NCBI GenBank assembly: GCA_001692895.1
Contig: KV748184.1
Coordinates: forward strand, 3,224,001-3,288,000
Origin: Cenococcum geophilum 1.58
Lineage: Eukaryota; Ascomycota; Dothideomycetes; Gloniales; Gloniaceae
DNA: 64,000 bases
Direction of reading: 5' to 3'
A program made the translations under genes and the position numbers. Each line of letters starts with the position of its first letter. Within the stretch, counting starts at the first letter, position 1. Positions 1-12,299 of this stretch are shown here, piece after piece. Below the pieces are notes generated by a model that saw only the letters and a list, made by a program, of their open reading frames with translations, searched no databases and was not told the DNA's origin.

Positions 1-3000
1 AATAAAGTTGCTACGCTTAGATTAACATGGCAGAGGTTTAAACTTAAGAATAAAAATAAGCTAAGAGTTAACTTAAAGTACCTAGCATATTACACATTAA
101 CGTGGATTGCGTATATAGATAATATATATAATATATATAGAGCACCAAAGGATAAGCATTAAAAATATCCTATAAGAATATATTAGATAACTAAGGAATA
201 AAAGTACTGGAATGCTAAGTATATATATAGCTAGTATTTAGTAGAAGTTTAGGAGTTAAAAGACTTAATACTTTAGCTAGGAAGATTCCTTACGGAAGAA
301 TGCCTATATAGATAATAGTAGTAGGAATACCTAGAGAATACGTATCTATAGCATATTAAGGATAAGAAGTGAACTAAGTATTAGCTAAAAGTAGACTAAG
401 TATAAATAGAATTAAGTAGCTAATAGTTAGGAAAAGTAGAGGCCTATAAAACTAAAGGGAGCTAGTAGTAGAGCCTTAGACCCTTAAAGAAATTTAAGGA
501 TAATACCTAAATTTATAAGTAATATAGTAAGATTAACAGTTTAAGGCACTAATAGATAGTGGAGTAATAAGGAACTATATCTTACTAGCAGTAGTTAAAA
601 GGATAGAAATACCACATAGAAAGAAGGAGTACTCTTACCTATTAGTAACAATTTTAGGGGATCTAATAACCTATAGAGGAGGGATTATTAACCTTAAAAT
701 AGGACCTATTTAGTTAACTATTAAAGGGAGACAGATTAAGATGTCTTTTAATATATTACTATTAGAAAATAATAAGTTAGTACTAAGAATGCCTTAGTTA
801 TAGAAATATAATCTAAAGATTAATTAGGTTATAGGTCAAGTTAATATTAGGGATACTTAATACCGTAAGATGTAATACTAAGCTAAGTTAGTATAGTACT
901 AAGTAGGGGCAACCTATAAAGAAACAGAGAAAGGATTAAGTTACGTACTAAAAAGATACTATAAGTATAGCAAGAAACTATAGTCACTGGAAAGTAAAAA
1001 GCTATTAAAGTATACAGCTTAGGATTATAAGATAGAATTAGAACTAGAAATAAGTTTAAGGTTTTTTTTTAATTTACAAGCTTATTAAAGAAGAAGGTAG
1101 AGTACTAAAAGAGTTTATCTAGGAAAACCTATAAAAGGGATACATTAGACTATTATAGTTATTAGTAGGTTACCTAGTACTGTTTATACTAAAGAAGAAT
1201 AGCAAACTAAGGCTGTATATTAACTATAGATAGTTAAATAGCATTACTAGAAAGGATAGGTATCCTTTACCCTTAATTAGTAAAATTTAAAACAGGATAG
1301 GTAATACGTAAATCTTTATAAAGATAGATTTAAAATAGGCGTACTATTAGATTAGAATTAAGGAAGGCAATAAATAGAAGGCAGCCTTTAGGTTAAAAGA
1401 AGGACTATATAAACTATTAGTTATATAATTTAGGCTTATAAATATACTAGCGACGTTCTAGAAGCGTATTAACAATATATTAGGAGAATACTTAAATAAA
1501 TTTATTATAGTATACCTTAATAATATTATTATCTACTTAATAACTAAGGAAGAACACGGGGAATATATTAAATAGGTCTTAAAGAAACTATAGGAAGAAT
1601 AGATATTAGTAGTAATTAAAAAATATAAGTTCTTTACTAGGAAGACAGATTTTATTAGATTTATTATTAAACTAGGCTAACTTAGTATAGATTTAAAGAA
1701 GATTAAGGCTATAGTAAATTAGCAAAAACTAGAGAACGTTATATAGTTAAGATTATTTCTAGGGTTTTATAATTACTGCAAAAGGTTTATAGCGCAATAG
1801 TTAAAGGATATTAAACTATTTACGCAATTAATAAAGAAAGAAGAACTATAGATATAGGGAGAGGAGTAATAGAAGCTATTTAAGTAAGTTAAAGAATTGT
1901 TTACCTAGGAACTAGTTTTTAAGATCTATTAATTAGGACTAAAGATAGTTATAGAGATAAATGCATTAGACTATATACTAGGGGTATACTTTATATAAAA
2001 ATATTAAGATGGATGGTACCTAGTAGCATATTATAGTTAGAAAATAATACTACTAAAGTTAAACTATAACATCTATAATAAGGAGTTATTAGGTATAGTT
2101 ATAGTATTAAAGAAATAGAGAGCATTCTTATAAGGTATAAAGAAACTATTTATAGTTAAGATAGATTATAAGAACCTAATAAGATTCCTAATAATAAAGG
2201 AACTTAACTAAAGATAGGTTAGATAGGCAGAGATACTTACAGAATACTATTTTAAGATTTAGTATATTAAGGGTATAGACAATATATAAGCAGATGCTCT
2301 AAGTTAGAAGGCTAAACTATAAAATAATAAAAAGCTATTAGGGGCTTTACTATAAAAAGATACAGACGGATTAATTAGGTATAATTATTTAAAAATTATA
2401 GCAACTTAAGAGGAACTAGAGAAAGTTTATAAATTACTAAAGAGCTTTTAGGTATAAAGAATTCTAAAAGTATAGCTAGAAGATCTATAAACGGATATAT
2501 ATAAAAATTAAAAAGCTAAGTATATCCTAAAGAGTATAGTAAAGTATTTTGTAGTAGATTTCTATAAGGGAGTAACTTAAGGATATAATGGAGCTAAAGG
2601 CTTAGTGTTAAGACTCTAAAAGGAATATATTATTAATGGAATCTAAGGCTTAGCGTAAAAAGTTATAAAAAAATATTTAGATTGCTAAAGAAATAAACTA
2701 ATAAGGTATAAGCTATATAGAGGGCTATAACCTATTAAAATACTAAAGAGACTATAGGAGGTTATATTATAGGACTTTATTATTAAGTTACTAAAGTTAA
2801 AAGACCTTATTACCGGATAGGATTATAACGTAATCTTAGTAATAGTAAATAAGCTTATAAAGTGGGGATACTTTATAGCGTGTATAAAAGAAATCTTAGC
2901 GGAAGATATTACTAAAATCTATATAAAAGAAGTATTTATAAGATATAGAGCACTAAGTAAAATTATATCGGATAGAGATTTAAGATTTATAGTAGTATTC

Positions 3001-3147
3001 TAAAAAGTATTCTTAGTGGAATAAGGAGTTAGAGCAGTTACTTTTACCGCATATTACCCGTAGACAGACGGTTAAATAGAAAGATTAAATTAGATACTAA
3101 AGCAGTATCTAAAATATTATATTAATTACGCATAGAATAATTAGGTA
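1..3147 (+). pseudogene. Gypsy B gag-pol remnant: protease, RT, RNase H, 5' half of integrase
   Basis: Plus-strand translation with stops ignored gives a recognisable pol. An aspartic protease core (ALIDSGVIRN) lies at about 545-580. The RT has FIKIDL at about 1,315 and a YLNN box, from YLDD, at about 1,510. RNase H contains the [V/I]xxxA...ILG start at about 1,950 and ends with the ADALS motif at about 2,290. Integrase follows, with a DF...LP core at about 2,770 and the YHPQTDGQ-like block at about 3,050-3,090. The frame is cut at 3,147 by the LINE insertion and continues at 8,857. There are dozens of in-frame TAA/TAG codons, so it is dead. The family is certain; exact domain edges are approximate. 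Confidence 0.85.
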
Positions 3148-3160
3148 TTATTGTTACTAG

Positions 3161-3719
3161 CCCGCGAAGCCCTACTGCACGCGTCTACGTCGCCGCGGGT
3201 GGAAACATCATCAGGAATTCGTTCCTTTTGATGGCTAAGTGCAGAGGCGATGGTAGGGAGCCGTCGCAGCGCATGCAACGCGCTGTCGTCGCGGTTCTGT
3301 GGTGTTGAGCCCGCGACGCGTACCAAAGCATCGCCCTTAATAACACTAGGAGCCTTACTGCCTCCGCTTGAGGCTCCTACCCTACTACCTAGGGAGGCCT
3401 ATTAAGGGAAACTGGGATACGAAAACCACCCAATATACGACTACCTGGCTCGTAGCCAGGCCCGAAACTGGTCTTATTATAGCCAGTTAACATAGACGCG
3501 CCCTAGGCGTACAACAAGATACCCTTGGGCTTGCACTAGCTCTGAGATCGTAAAGGGATGCGGTGAGGGCGTAGGGAACCTCTTTTTATAAGAACTTGTT
3601 AAGGTTAACGCGTCGCAGGCACCTTATATGAAACTTGTTAAGGCCCTAAAGCCACCGCGAAGAACTTATTAAGGCCCTACCTAAAGAACTTATTAAGGCC
3701 CCTCTACGAGGGCCTATCT
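3161..3719 (+). other. GC-rich 5' leader of the LINE, no gene seen
   Basis: The first roughly 170 bases (3,161-3,330) are rich in CpG and contrast sharply with the AT-rich host. A 61-codon minus-strand frame spans 3,141-3,326 but crosses the insertion junction, so it is not a gene. The rest (3,330-3,719) repeats short phrases such as ttattaaggccc. I see no coding potential; it is probably the 5' untranslated/promoter part of the LINE. Confidence 0.5.
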
Positions 3720-5760
3720 GGTATTATCCGACACCCAGGTGACTTAGAAGAGGGTCTTAATAGGCGTAGTGCGCGTGACCTGGACGACAGACGCGATAGC
3801 GACGTAATGGCGACGCGACGGCGACCAGACGGCTTAACGAGGTGGAAATATGGGCAAAGCTCTAGGCAGCGGAAATATAGGCCAGCTTTAATGGCCCTAT
3901 GGCGTTCAACCAGGTGACTTATAGGAGGGTCTTAATAGGCGTAGTGCACGTAACCTAACGCGTATATATATAGGGGAGGCTCTAAGGAAATATAGGCTAG
4001 TTAGACGAGGTCCTTAATAGTTAGAGATATAGGCTAGCTTATAAAAAGGGGGGACATAAGCTTAGTTAGTAGGAGAGGGGGGAATAGGTCGCCTAGCACG
4101 GGACCTAGTTTATAGCCCCCTCCTATAAGATACAGTCGGCCTATTATAAGGAGACTCTTATAGGTAACGCGAAACGGGAACTAAAAGGCCCGCGGGGCAT
4201 AGTATGTAGTAGCTACTGCTGGCTCTAGGGACCTTACCCCTTAGCTAGGCTCTAACCCCTAGTGCACCTAGTAGGTAGGTAGGATTACGTCCTAGCCGGA
4301 GAGACTATTATATGGCTTAAGAGAACGGATGCGCGTATTAGTGTACTAATAGATAGGACTGCTCGCTAGGGCAGTATAGCTGCTCGCTAGGGCAGTACGG
4401 CTACTTACTAGGGCAGTACGCTAGTGAGGTACGCTTAAGGAGTAAATAGAAGTTACTTAGGCGGGGGAGGCTTTTAGCTAGGCCTTAACTGTAGAAGGTA
4501 CCTAAGGCTTCCACATTATAGGATGCAGCTATGACGCCCTTATAGGATTACGTTAGTAGGCGCGTAAGACAGGAGTTGCGACCCCTGCAAATGGCAGCTT
4601 ATGCCCGTGCCGGCGGAAACAATAATAAAAGGCGTAAAACTAGAGGCTATGGAAGGCTCCTAAGCTATACAAAAGCGTACCAACTTTAAGAGGAGACTCT
4701 TATATAGACTGCTGGGGGGCAGACTAGTACTTAGGCTAATAACCTATTATAAAATACCCGAGAGAACTGGTAAAACTCCCTATGCTATTGGTGGTAGCAG
4801 CTAACTGCTTGTGGAAAGCCCTGGGCCCTTAGGCTTAGTAAGGGAGAGCTACTTAAAAACTAAGGTAGAGGCCTAGATAAGCAGGCATGTTGAACTCTAC
4901 TATATAACTACCTGCCCTCTATAAGGGCCTATTTAGTATCCGGTATACCCAGGTGACTTAGAAGAGGGTCTTAATAGGCGTGGTGCGCGCGACCTAGTCG
5001 ATAGCGACAGCGACGCGACAGCGACGCGACGGCGACGCGACGGCGACCAGACGGCTCAACGAGGTGGAAACACGGGCAAAGCTCTAGGTAGCGGAAACAC
5101 AGGCTAGCTTCGACGGCCCCGTGGCGTTAAAAGGTGACTCATAGGAGGGTCTTAATAGGCGTGGTGCACGCAACCTAATGTATATGTATAAGGCGACTTA
5201 TAGGAGGGTCTTAATAGGCGTGGTATACGTAACCTAATGCATATATATGGGGGAGGCTGTAGGGGAAACATAGGCCAGTTGGACAAGGTCTTAACAGTTA
5301 GAGACACAGGCTAGCTTATAGGAAGGGGGGACACAAGCTTAGTTAGTAGGAGAGGGGGGAGTAGGTCGCCTAGTACGGGACCTAGTTTATAGCCCCCTTC
5401 TATAAGACATGGTCGGCCTATTATAAGGAGACTCTTATAGGCAACGCGAAACGGGAGCTGGTAGTATATATAGGGTGTTGCGCCCCTATATTACTACTAG
5501 CCCCTACGGGGCGTAGTGCGTAGTAGCTACTGCTGGCTCTAGAGACCTTACCCCTTAGCTAGGCTCTAACCCCTAGTATACCTAGTAGGCAGGTAGGATT
5601 ATATCCTAGCCGGAGAGACTACTATATAGCTTAAGAGAACGGATACGCGTGTTGGTATACCAATAGATAGGACTGCTCGCTAGGGCAGTACGCTAGTAAG
5701 GTACGCTTAAGGAGCAAATAGGAGTTACTTAGGCGGGAGAGGTTTTGGCCCGGCCTTAAC
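3720..5760 (+). repeat. Two tandem copies of a roughly 1.2-kb 5' unit in the LINE
   Basis: The block beginning acccaggtgacttagaagag at 3,733 recurs at 4,947, an offset of about 1.21 kb. Both copies continue through the same landmarks: the cgacgcgacggcgacc stretch, the tttatagcccc stretch, a tactgctggctctag phrase, and one to three copies of a short ctcgctagggcagta repeat at about 4,353-4,420 and about 5,672. Copies differ by indels and by C/T and G/A changes. The layout resembles monomeric promoter repeats in the 5' UTR of other LINEs. That function is an inference; the duplication is directly visible. Confidence 0.75.
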
Positions 5761-5879
5761 CGTAGAGGTGGTGACGCCTAAAGGTAGGAATAAGCTACTA
5801 AAAACTGGGGTAGAGGCCTAGATAAGCAGGCATGTCGAACTCTACTATATTATAGCTAATATATAACTACCTACCTACA

Positions 5880-8030
5880 CTATAATAATGAGGAAAAGGC
5901 TACTATCCTTGCGGAGCAGTTCTTCCCGCTACCTATAGAGGCGGACCTTAGCGATATACCAGGGTTTACGTACCCGGAGCCGCGAACTATAAAGAAAGAA
6001 GTGGAGGAGGAGGATATTATTACGGCCCTAAAGGGGCTCGCCCCTGATAAGGCCCGCCCCTGATAAGGCCCTAGGCCCAAAGAAGATCACTAATTAATTC
6101 CTTAAGACGTATAGAGAGCAGCTGGCCCCAGTGCTAGCTAAGCTCTTTAGTAACTATATAGCAATCGGATACCACCTAAAGCCGTTTAAAGACTCTATTA
6201 TAGTAGTTCTCTGGAAACCGCAGAAGCCGTCCTATACTACGGCAAAGGCCTACTAGCTAATTGCGCTACTTAACACTATTAGGAAACTACTTAAGAGAAT
6301 AGTAGCCGGCCGGCTATCTAAAATTACGAAAGAAACGGGTATGCTACTGGCTAGCCAGATAGGAGCAAGGCTGGGGCGCTTAACGTAGACGGCGTTGGAG
6401 CTACTAACCTAATAGGTGCATATAGTATAGAGGAGTAACCTAAACCTAGTAGTCTTATTACTAAGCCTTGACATTTCCGGGGCCTTTAACTAAGTCTTCT
6501 ATAAAAGAATAATCTATAATATAAAGGCCTAGGCCGTGCCTAACTGGATAGTATATTTTATAAAGTCCTTCCTTTAAGATTAAACAACGAGGCTCTTAAT
6601 TAGGGGCTATATGGCGCAAATAATGCAGATAAACACTAGCATACCCTAAGGTTTAGCACTATCGCCAATCCTATTCCTCTTCTTTGCCTATATACTCCTA
6701 TCGGAGCTATAAGGGGGTACCACTACAGCGTTTAGGTTTGTTAACGACTCTAATATACTAATATATAGTAAGACCACGGAGGAGAACTGTAGAGCCCTAG
6801 AGAGGGCGTATAAAGTATATATAATATAGGCACGCTGGTATAGGGTAGTGTTTGCCCCTAAAAAGTATTACCTTATTTACTTTATAAGGAGCTATAAAAA
6901 GTTTAATATAAAGGCTACAGTTAATATACGTGGCTTTATAGAGGGCCCAGTTAGCAACCTATATATATTAGGGGTGTAGGTTAACTTAAAGCTTAAATAG
7001 GGACCGTATATTAATATTGTTAAGGCGAAGACGGTTACCTAAATAGCCGCACTAACCCGGCTTACGGCCTCTATATAGGGCGCCTCCTTCCAAAAGGCGC
7101 GGATAATATACTCCGCCGTAGTCCGGCCGGCAATTTTATATGGATATAGCACCTAGTACTCACTACCGGAGTAGACAAAGCCTAAGGAGATAAGTAAAAC
7201 TAAGCTACGCTAACTAGACGTAGCGCAGAACCTATGCCTCTGTACTATTACGGGGGCGTATAAATTAACGCTAATAGTAGTGCTAGAGTATAAGATGGGG
7301 TTTCCGCCGCTCTAGATACACTTAGAGGAGCTAGCTATAGCCTATATAAAGAGGATAAGGGAGGGGCTAGTAAAAGAGCATATTAAGAGGAAATGCAATA
7401 CTATACGGGCCATAATAGCCTACTAGCACTAGCTTTAGCCTAGAATAAAGCTAGTAATACGGCCTACCAGACGGGATAAGCTTAAGAGAATAGCGGCTAC
7501 TATCTTAGGGATAGATAAATAGCTAGTAAATCTATCTAAAGCCCAGTATAGGAAGAGCAGAAGGGCCAAGATATAAGAGGCATTTAAGGAGCGGTAAAAA
7601 GGGGAGTAGGAAAAATACTAGAGCATACTTACCTATAGTACGACGGCCTAGGCTGAGCCATAGAGTAAAAAGGTCTTTAAACGCCACGCGAGGCTTACTA
7701 AGGTAGAGAGCATAATTAATATACTACTTAGAACTAAGTATATAGGGCTTAACAGATACCTCTACTGCTAAAAAGTACCAGGGTACCTAACTCCGGCCTA
7801 CCTATATAGCTATAACCAACAATTAATAATGCACGTAGTAGTGTTCTACCCTAGGCACGCCGCTAGCCGAGCGGAAATATATTACTGTGCTAGAATATCC
7901 TTATATAAAGAGCTCTTAGCTAAGCTAAAAGCTGCTAAGGCGGTTATAGACTGGTTTATATAGATAAACCTCCTACTATACCTCTTACCAGCAAGAGAGC
8001 TAACTAGGGCGATGGGGGAAGGAGGCTAAG
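5880..8030 (+). pseudogene. LINE reverse transcriptase with C-terminal zinc-binding region, degenerate
   Basis: The plus-strand reading with suppressed stops starts in an EEDIITALKGLAPDKA-like block typical of the RT N-terminus of Tad/I-type LINEs, though an indel garbles it near 6,050-6,070. It continues through the PFKDSI...RKPQK block, the LDISGAFN motif (about 6,465-6,490), a GIPQGSALSP-type motif (about 6,640), and the catalytic FVNDS box (about 6,737-6,751; FVDDS in active relatives). The C-terminal part has the N[R/K]YLYC...C.....HVVVFYPRH pattern of the terminal Zn-binding domain (about 7,750-7,870). Several TAA/TAG stops and the D-to-N change at the active site show it is dead. Confidence 0.8.
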
Positions 8031-8079
8031 AAGTGCTCTAAGAGGGGGAGAACCGTGGAGTATAGCAAGCTATAGCAAT

Positions 8080-8385
8080 ATGGCGGCAATATAGCGACAC
8101 TTTACTAAATATGGCAGAATACTATAGATGCGGCAGAATCTGGCAGAATCTGGCAGAACTTAGCAATATGGCAGAATTTGGCAGAATGTAACAATTAGTA
8201 AGCTAGCAGAAGTTAGCAGAATTTAGCAAGTTAGTAGAATTTAACAGAAGTTAGTAAGCTAGTAGAACTTAATAGAAGTTAGCAAGCTGGCAGAATTTAA
8301 TAAAAGTTAGTAAGCTGGCAGAATTTAATAGAATTTAGCAAGTTAGCAAAATTTGACAGAATTTGGTAGAATCTGGCAGGTAACG
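8080..8385 (+). repeat. Degenerate tandem array of a tggcagaattta-type unit in the LINE 3' UTR
   Basis: About 300 bases consist of variants of ggcagaattt and agcaagctg joined in irregular order, giving 9- to 19-bp periods. It lies between the RT stop region and the conserved 3' end. The array is not seen in the related element at 18,638-19,803, so it belongs to this LINE's 3' UTR or expanded in this copy. Confidence 0.7.
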
Positions 8386-8856
8386 TGCCTAAGTACTAGC
8401 ACTATCACAGCTATAGAGCCGCGTATAATAATATAGTTAGTAGTGCATGTGCTATATATTAAACCCCTATAAACCCCTTTTATTCCCCCCTAAAAATTCT
8501 ATACTACTAGCCTAGGGCCGCTAGTCTACGTCTTACCTGGATAACCGGAATAGCTAGGAAACGGAACCTAGGCTTTAGCTATATACCCTACCAGATAAAC
8601 CCAGAAGGACGTATTAAGATAGCTTTTCTGTAGCGCCTTAAAGAGATATCTACTTATACTTAGCAGCCACTAATTATAAGAAAGGCTATATAGGCCGTAT
8701 AACAAAAGAAGGAGAGGTTTTATCCAGCCTAGCTATACGGTTTCCCTCTTATGCATATATATATATATATATATACCTATATAGACCCGCTGTATGGACC
8801 CTAACGGGAACCGCAACAGCGTAATTAAATATCTTATTTTATCTTATTGTTACTAG

Positions 8857-10248
8857 TTATATAGTTTATATATAATATAACACCTTAAGAAAGAATAGGT
8901 ATATTATTATTTAAGGCAAATTACGGATATAAGCCTAGGATATTATTATTACTATAACAAGTAAAGAAAATAAGTAGTATAGTAAAAGAAAAAATAAAGA
9001 CGTTAATAAATCTTTATATAAACCTTATAGAATTAATAGAGAAAGTATAAAAAAGAATAAAAAGGTACTATAATGCTAAGAGATCTAAGGGACTAGATCT
9101 TAAGGAGGGAGATAAAGTATAGCTACTATATAAAAATTTTAAGAGTTAATAACTAAGTAAAAAGTTAAACTATATTAAACTAGGACCTTTTAAAATTATT
9201 TAAAAGATTTTACTGGTTACGTTTAAGTTAGACCTACTAGCTAAAATAAGGATCTACCCTATATAATATATCGTAATACTAGAGCCAGTATATAGAGATA
9301 TTAAGCCACTAGTTTATAAAGCAAATACATATAGAGGATAAGAGGAAGATAAATAGCAAGTTTTAAAGATTATTAGTTATAAGGACATTAACAATAAAAT
9401 ATAGTATGAGGTTAAGTAGATAGGCTATACTAAAACTACCTAGGAACTACTAGGGAATTTAAAAAAAATGCTATAGAAAAGATATAGGAGTATTAAAAGA
9501 AATTAGGTTAGGCAGTATTAATAAAAAAGGATTGTTAAAGAATAAGTTACCTAAGGGGGACCTAAGAAGAGTAGTTGCCAAGCTATTCGGATCTATTTCC
9601 TTCTCTATTAGAGGAGAATCCATTCTTTTATTACTAAGTTCCTATAGACCCTATTTTATAAGTTTCTATTCCTTAAAATATACCTTCTTATACACCTTCT
9701 TAAGACAGATTAACTAAGTAGACGCCGTAAGATAAGACTTAAGGGCCCGTTGCTAAGCATTAGCAGCCTCTTATTTAGCATTCTAAGAATAATATAGTTC
9801 CGCTAGAGTAATAGACAGTTTATTATCTAGCTACGTAGTAGTAGATTAAATATAAGACCCTAAGACAAATTAATTAGGGAACTAGACGACTATTAAAAGT
9901 AATAGGTTATATATATTTAGCATTAGAGATAGAGCGAATATTATAGAATAAATAAATATTCGCTTTAGTATACTTTAAGTAAGAGGACGGTTATTATAAA
10001 GATAGGTTTACTAACGCAATATAAACCAACCCCTCTTTAGAACAGCGAGAATATAGAGGCAGTATAATCTTATTAAGAGACAATATTATAGTAATAGTGC
10101 GAGTATAACAAACGGTTAAAGAAAAAGAAATTGCTTTAGGTATAATAAGTAATAATATTAACCAAATTAATTAAACGGATATTATACCTCTAATAAATAA
10201 CTTAGAGATATTTTAGATCTTTAAGGACGAAGATAAAAAGGAGGGGGA
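8857..10248 (+). pseudogene. Gypsy B integrase C-terminus, chromodomain and 3' noncoding tail
   Basis: Integrase resumes directly after the LINE target duplication and runs through a KRYYNAKRSKGLDLKEGDKV block (about 9,055-9,120). A chromodomain-like stretch follows, with a DI[NG]..I.YEVK..GY..TT.ELL pattern at about 9,380-9,460, which marks a chromovirus. The region 9,490-10,248 matches 27,484-28,260 of element D in reverse complement and ends in the purine-rich tract. An open frame of 61 codons at 9,532-9,717 is part of this tail and is not an independent gene. Confidence 0.75.
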
Positions 10249-10677
10249 TGGTATTACGGACGCTTTAAGTATAATATTATAACTACTAAGAAAAGAGTTG
10301 GAAGAAGCTAGTTAGTTAATTTAAGTACGGTTTAGAATAGAGCTAATAGAACTATATAATAAAGAATGGTAACTAAGGTTATATAATATAATCTATATAA
10401 TCTATATAATCTATATAATCCGTAATAGAGTAGATAGAGTATATATATATATCGCGTATAAGGAGTATTTTATAGGAGTACGGTTGTGTATTTAAGGACC
10501 TATAGTCCCTACCTAGATAGTTCCTTCCTTATAGTAATTCTTAGAATATAATTAAAATTAATCTATTAGGCAACTACTCCACCAGTTATTATTACGTTGT
10601 TAACTTTAACTTACATTACCTATACACCTAGCCTAATAATAAGCCTACCGTAGTTCCTGCTACAAGGTTCCGTTATA
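10249..10677 (+). repeat. 3' LTR of gypsy B
   Basis: The 429-bp segment begins tggtattacgg immediately after a purine-rich tract and ends ccgttata (from ccgttaca). It aligns over its length, in reverse complement, with the two LTRs of element D at 27,057-27,483 and 36,214-36,640. It abuts the minus-strand integrase of element A; a matching left-hand target duplication would lie outside the window. Confidence 0.85.
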
Positions 10678-11640
10678 TTAATCTTAATCCTAAGGATATA
10701 GCAGAATTTATTTTAGAAGTCTAATATAAACTAGGGACCACGGTTAGAGATAATTAATTTAGGAGCGCCGTAGAATTAATAGATATTATTAATATAAAGG
10801 CGAGCTATATCCTTTGCAGTTATGGTCTTAAAGTAAAGGAGGGAGACGGATTGCTTATATAGTTAGTTAATTACTATAAAGGCCGCGTTATAGCCGTAGG
10901 CGTCCTTTAGAAATGACTTAAAGTCTATTATAATATATTGCTAAAGACGTTCTAGAACTAGTAATAGACATAACTATCTAAAAGTTTAATCCCTAGGGGT
11001 ATCCGCGCGTTTATAAGCGTAGTAGTTTCTAATAAATTGTTTTATATTAGATAGGAGTCCTTACTAATAGTAATAGGGCGCTAGTAGTTAGTAGGTCTTA
11101 TCCTAACTAGGGTGCGCTATTAAGACTTAACAGTAGGCCTTACGGATTAGCTCTATCCGTAGGTTATTAATATCCGGAACTATAAGCCGTTCTTAGTATA
11201 AGAGCAGTTCTTCTTTTATTTCTAAATTAGGGTTACCTTTTAAGGCCTAGTTATAGAGGGCCTTTAGGGATTTAGCTATACGGTTTACAGTTAAAATGCA
11301 GTTAATTAATCCTATTAGCTTATCTAAGAACTTTCCTTCTATAGGTGCTAGCTTATTCTCTTTAAAGCTTAGTTCCTTAAAAATGCGTAGGTTAAGCTAT
11401 TTAGGATAGAGGAGGGCGCGTATTTAATATTGCGCCTTTAGCTCATCCTAGGGGCCTTTATCCTATTCTCTTTAGGTTAAAGTATTAGCCTTAGAGTTTT
11501 ATATACCTAGGCGGTATATAATTATAAAGAAGAATTAAGAAAGTATTTTAGCCTATTAAGCCTATTAGCTAATAAGCTGCTTTATTATTATAAAATACTC
11601 TAAGGCTTTATAATTAGTATAAACCTTAATTTAAGAGTTT
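10678..11640 (-). pseudogene. Gypsy A RNase H end and integrase (3' part of pol)
   Basis: Reverse-strand translation gives the RNase H tail (KVYTNYKALEYF, about 11,600), a typical linker, a zinc-binding/HHCC-like section (LIRKAYC*VLIAHPS, about 11,150), and the integrase core start (IIDFKSFLKDAYGYNAAF, about 10,900). The last readable block is GAPKLIISNRGP at about 10,750, cut at 10,677. Stops are almost all TAA/TAG. It is a fragment only; the rest lies outside the window. Confidence 0.75.
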
Positions 11641-11645
11641 ATACC

Positions 11646-11832
11646 TGTTATAGTGCTATAATAAAGTAAACTAAATAACTACGTTGTGGTATAAAGAGGG
11701 GAAGAAGGTGGAAAGGGGGTATTGTATATAAATAGTAGGGCTAACCGCTAAGTCGCTAGTGGTGGGCCAGCTAATAGTAGGGAATAGTACGAGATAGTAT
11801 AAAACAGTATACGTTAGGTTAGTGCCGTAACA
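11646..11832 (-). repeat. 3' LTR of gypsy C
   Basis: 187 bp, beginning tgttatagtg and ending ccgtaaca on the plus strand, and matching 18,374-18,560. It is preceded by the target duplication atacc. A spurious 64-codon minus-strand frame crosses this LTR and is not a gene. Confidence 0.9.
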
Positions 11833-11963
11833 GTACTCCTCTCCCCTAAACGGTTTAGTCCCCAAACTAAATAGATAACTTAAAAATAGGTAGTATATAG
11901 GGTTGCCTATTTTCTACCGCAAAAATATTAGTTCCGCTTACCGCCCTTAACTAAGCTAATGGC

Positions 11964-11990
11964 GATTTTCTATACCGGGTATGGAAAATC
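11964..11990. repeat. 27-bp palindrome, copy 1 (3' noncoding part of gypsy C)
   Basis: Arms of 13 bp around one central base, with one arm mismatch; the arms read gattttctatacc and ggtatggaaaatc. About 20 flanking bases (gctaatggc...ctaattagtt) are also shared with the copy at 23,495-23,521. A second near-palindrome follows at 12,089-12,111, and both recur in element E. Confidence 0.7.
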
Positions 11991-12299
11991 CTAATTAGTT
12001 AGTTTAGTAAGTAAGGTTAGCAGAACTCTACACCGCCACCTAAATTAGTCCGTATGGCGTTTCTTGGCGAGAATTTAGCTAATTAGATAACTTTGACCGC
12101 TGGTTGAAGTTCTATAACATCTTAACCACCATAAATTTTAATACGGTAGTCGGCCGCGACCTTGGCGTAACTTTTCCTTATCTTGTGCCTAGTCTAGGGG
12201 TCCTAGCTTCTTAGGGTGTTGCTTATAAAAGCGCTATACAGCTTATTTATAACCCTTTAGGTCTTCCTCTAGCTGCCAGGTTATATCCTTATAATATTT

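Larger units (their letters stand above)
3161..8843 (+). mobile_element. Tad-like non-LTR retrotransposon (LINE) inserted in gypsy B integrase
   Basis: The insertion is bounded by a 13-bp direct repeat, ttattgttactag, at 3,148-3,160 and 8,844-8,856. The gypsy B integrase frame is continuous once it is removed. The 3' end carries a TATCTTATTTTATCT-like pentamer tail, and the last roughly 300 bp recur at about 19,510-19,803. From 5' to 3' it holds a GC-rich leader, two copies of a long 5' unit, an RT frame, a degenerate short tandem array, and the tail. I could not find an ORF1 (gag) or an APE endonuclease upstream of the RT, so this copy is probably not autonomous even before mutation. RIP damage is milder than in gypsy A/B but clear. 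Confidence 0.85.
1..10677 (+). mobile_element. Gypsy B: Ty3/gypsy chromovirus-type LTR retrotransposon, RIP-mutated, 5' end outside window
   Basis: Degenerate gag-pol reads on the plus strand in the order protease, reverse transcriptase, RNase H, integrase, chromodomain, followed by a purine-rich tract at about 10,230-10,248 and a 3' LTR. The 5' LTR and most of gag lie left of the window. The element is interrupted at 3,148-3,160 by a LINE and resumes at 8,857 in the middle of integrase. Its 3' LTR ends inside the integrase of the minus-strand element A, so B is younger than A. Elements B and D are copies of one family: position 1 of B matches about 32,010 of D in reverse complement, and their LTRs align throughout. 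TAA and TAG codons stand in place of Gln/Trp, as expected after RIP. No intact protein remains. Confidence 0.9.

Noticed and set aside
3141..3326. Small gene in the GC-rich stretch at the LINE 5' end
   Set aside because: The frame crosses the LINE/gypsy junction and its composition reflects the CpG-rich leader.
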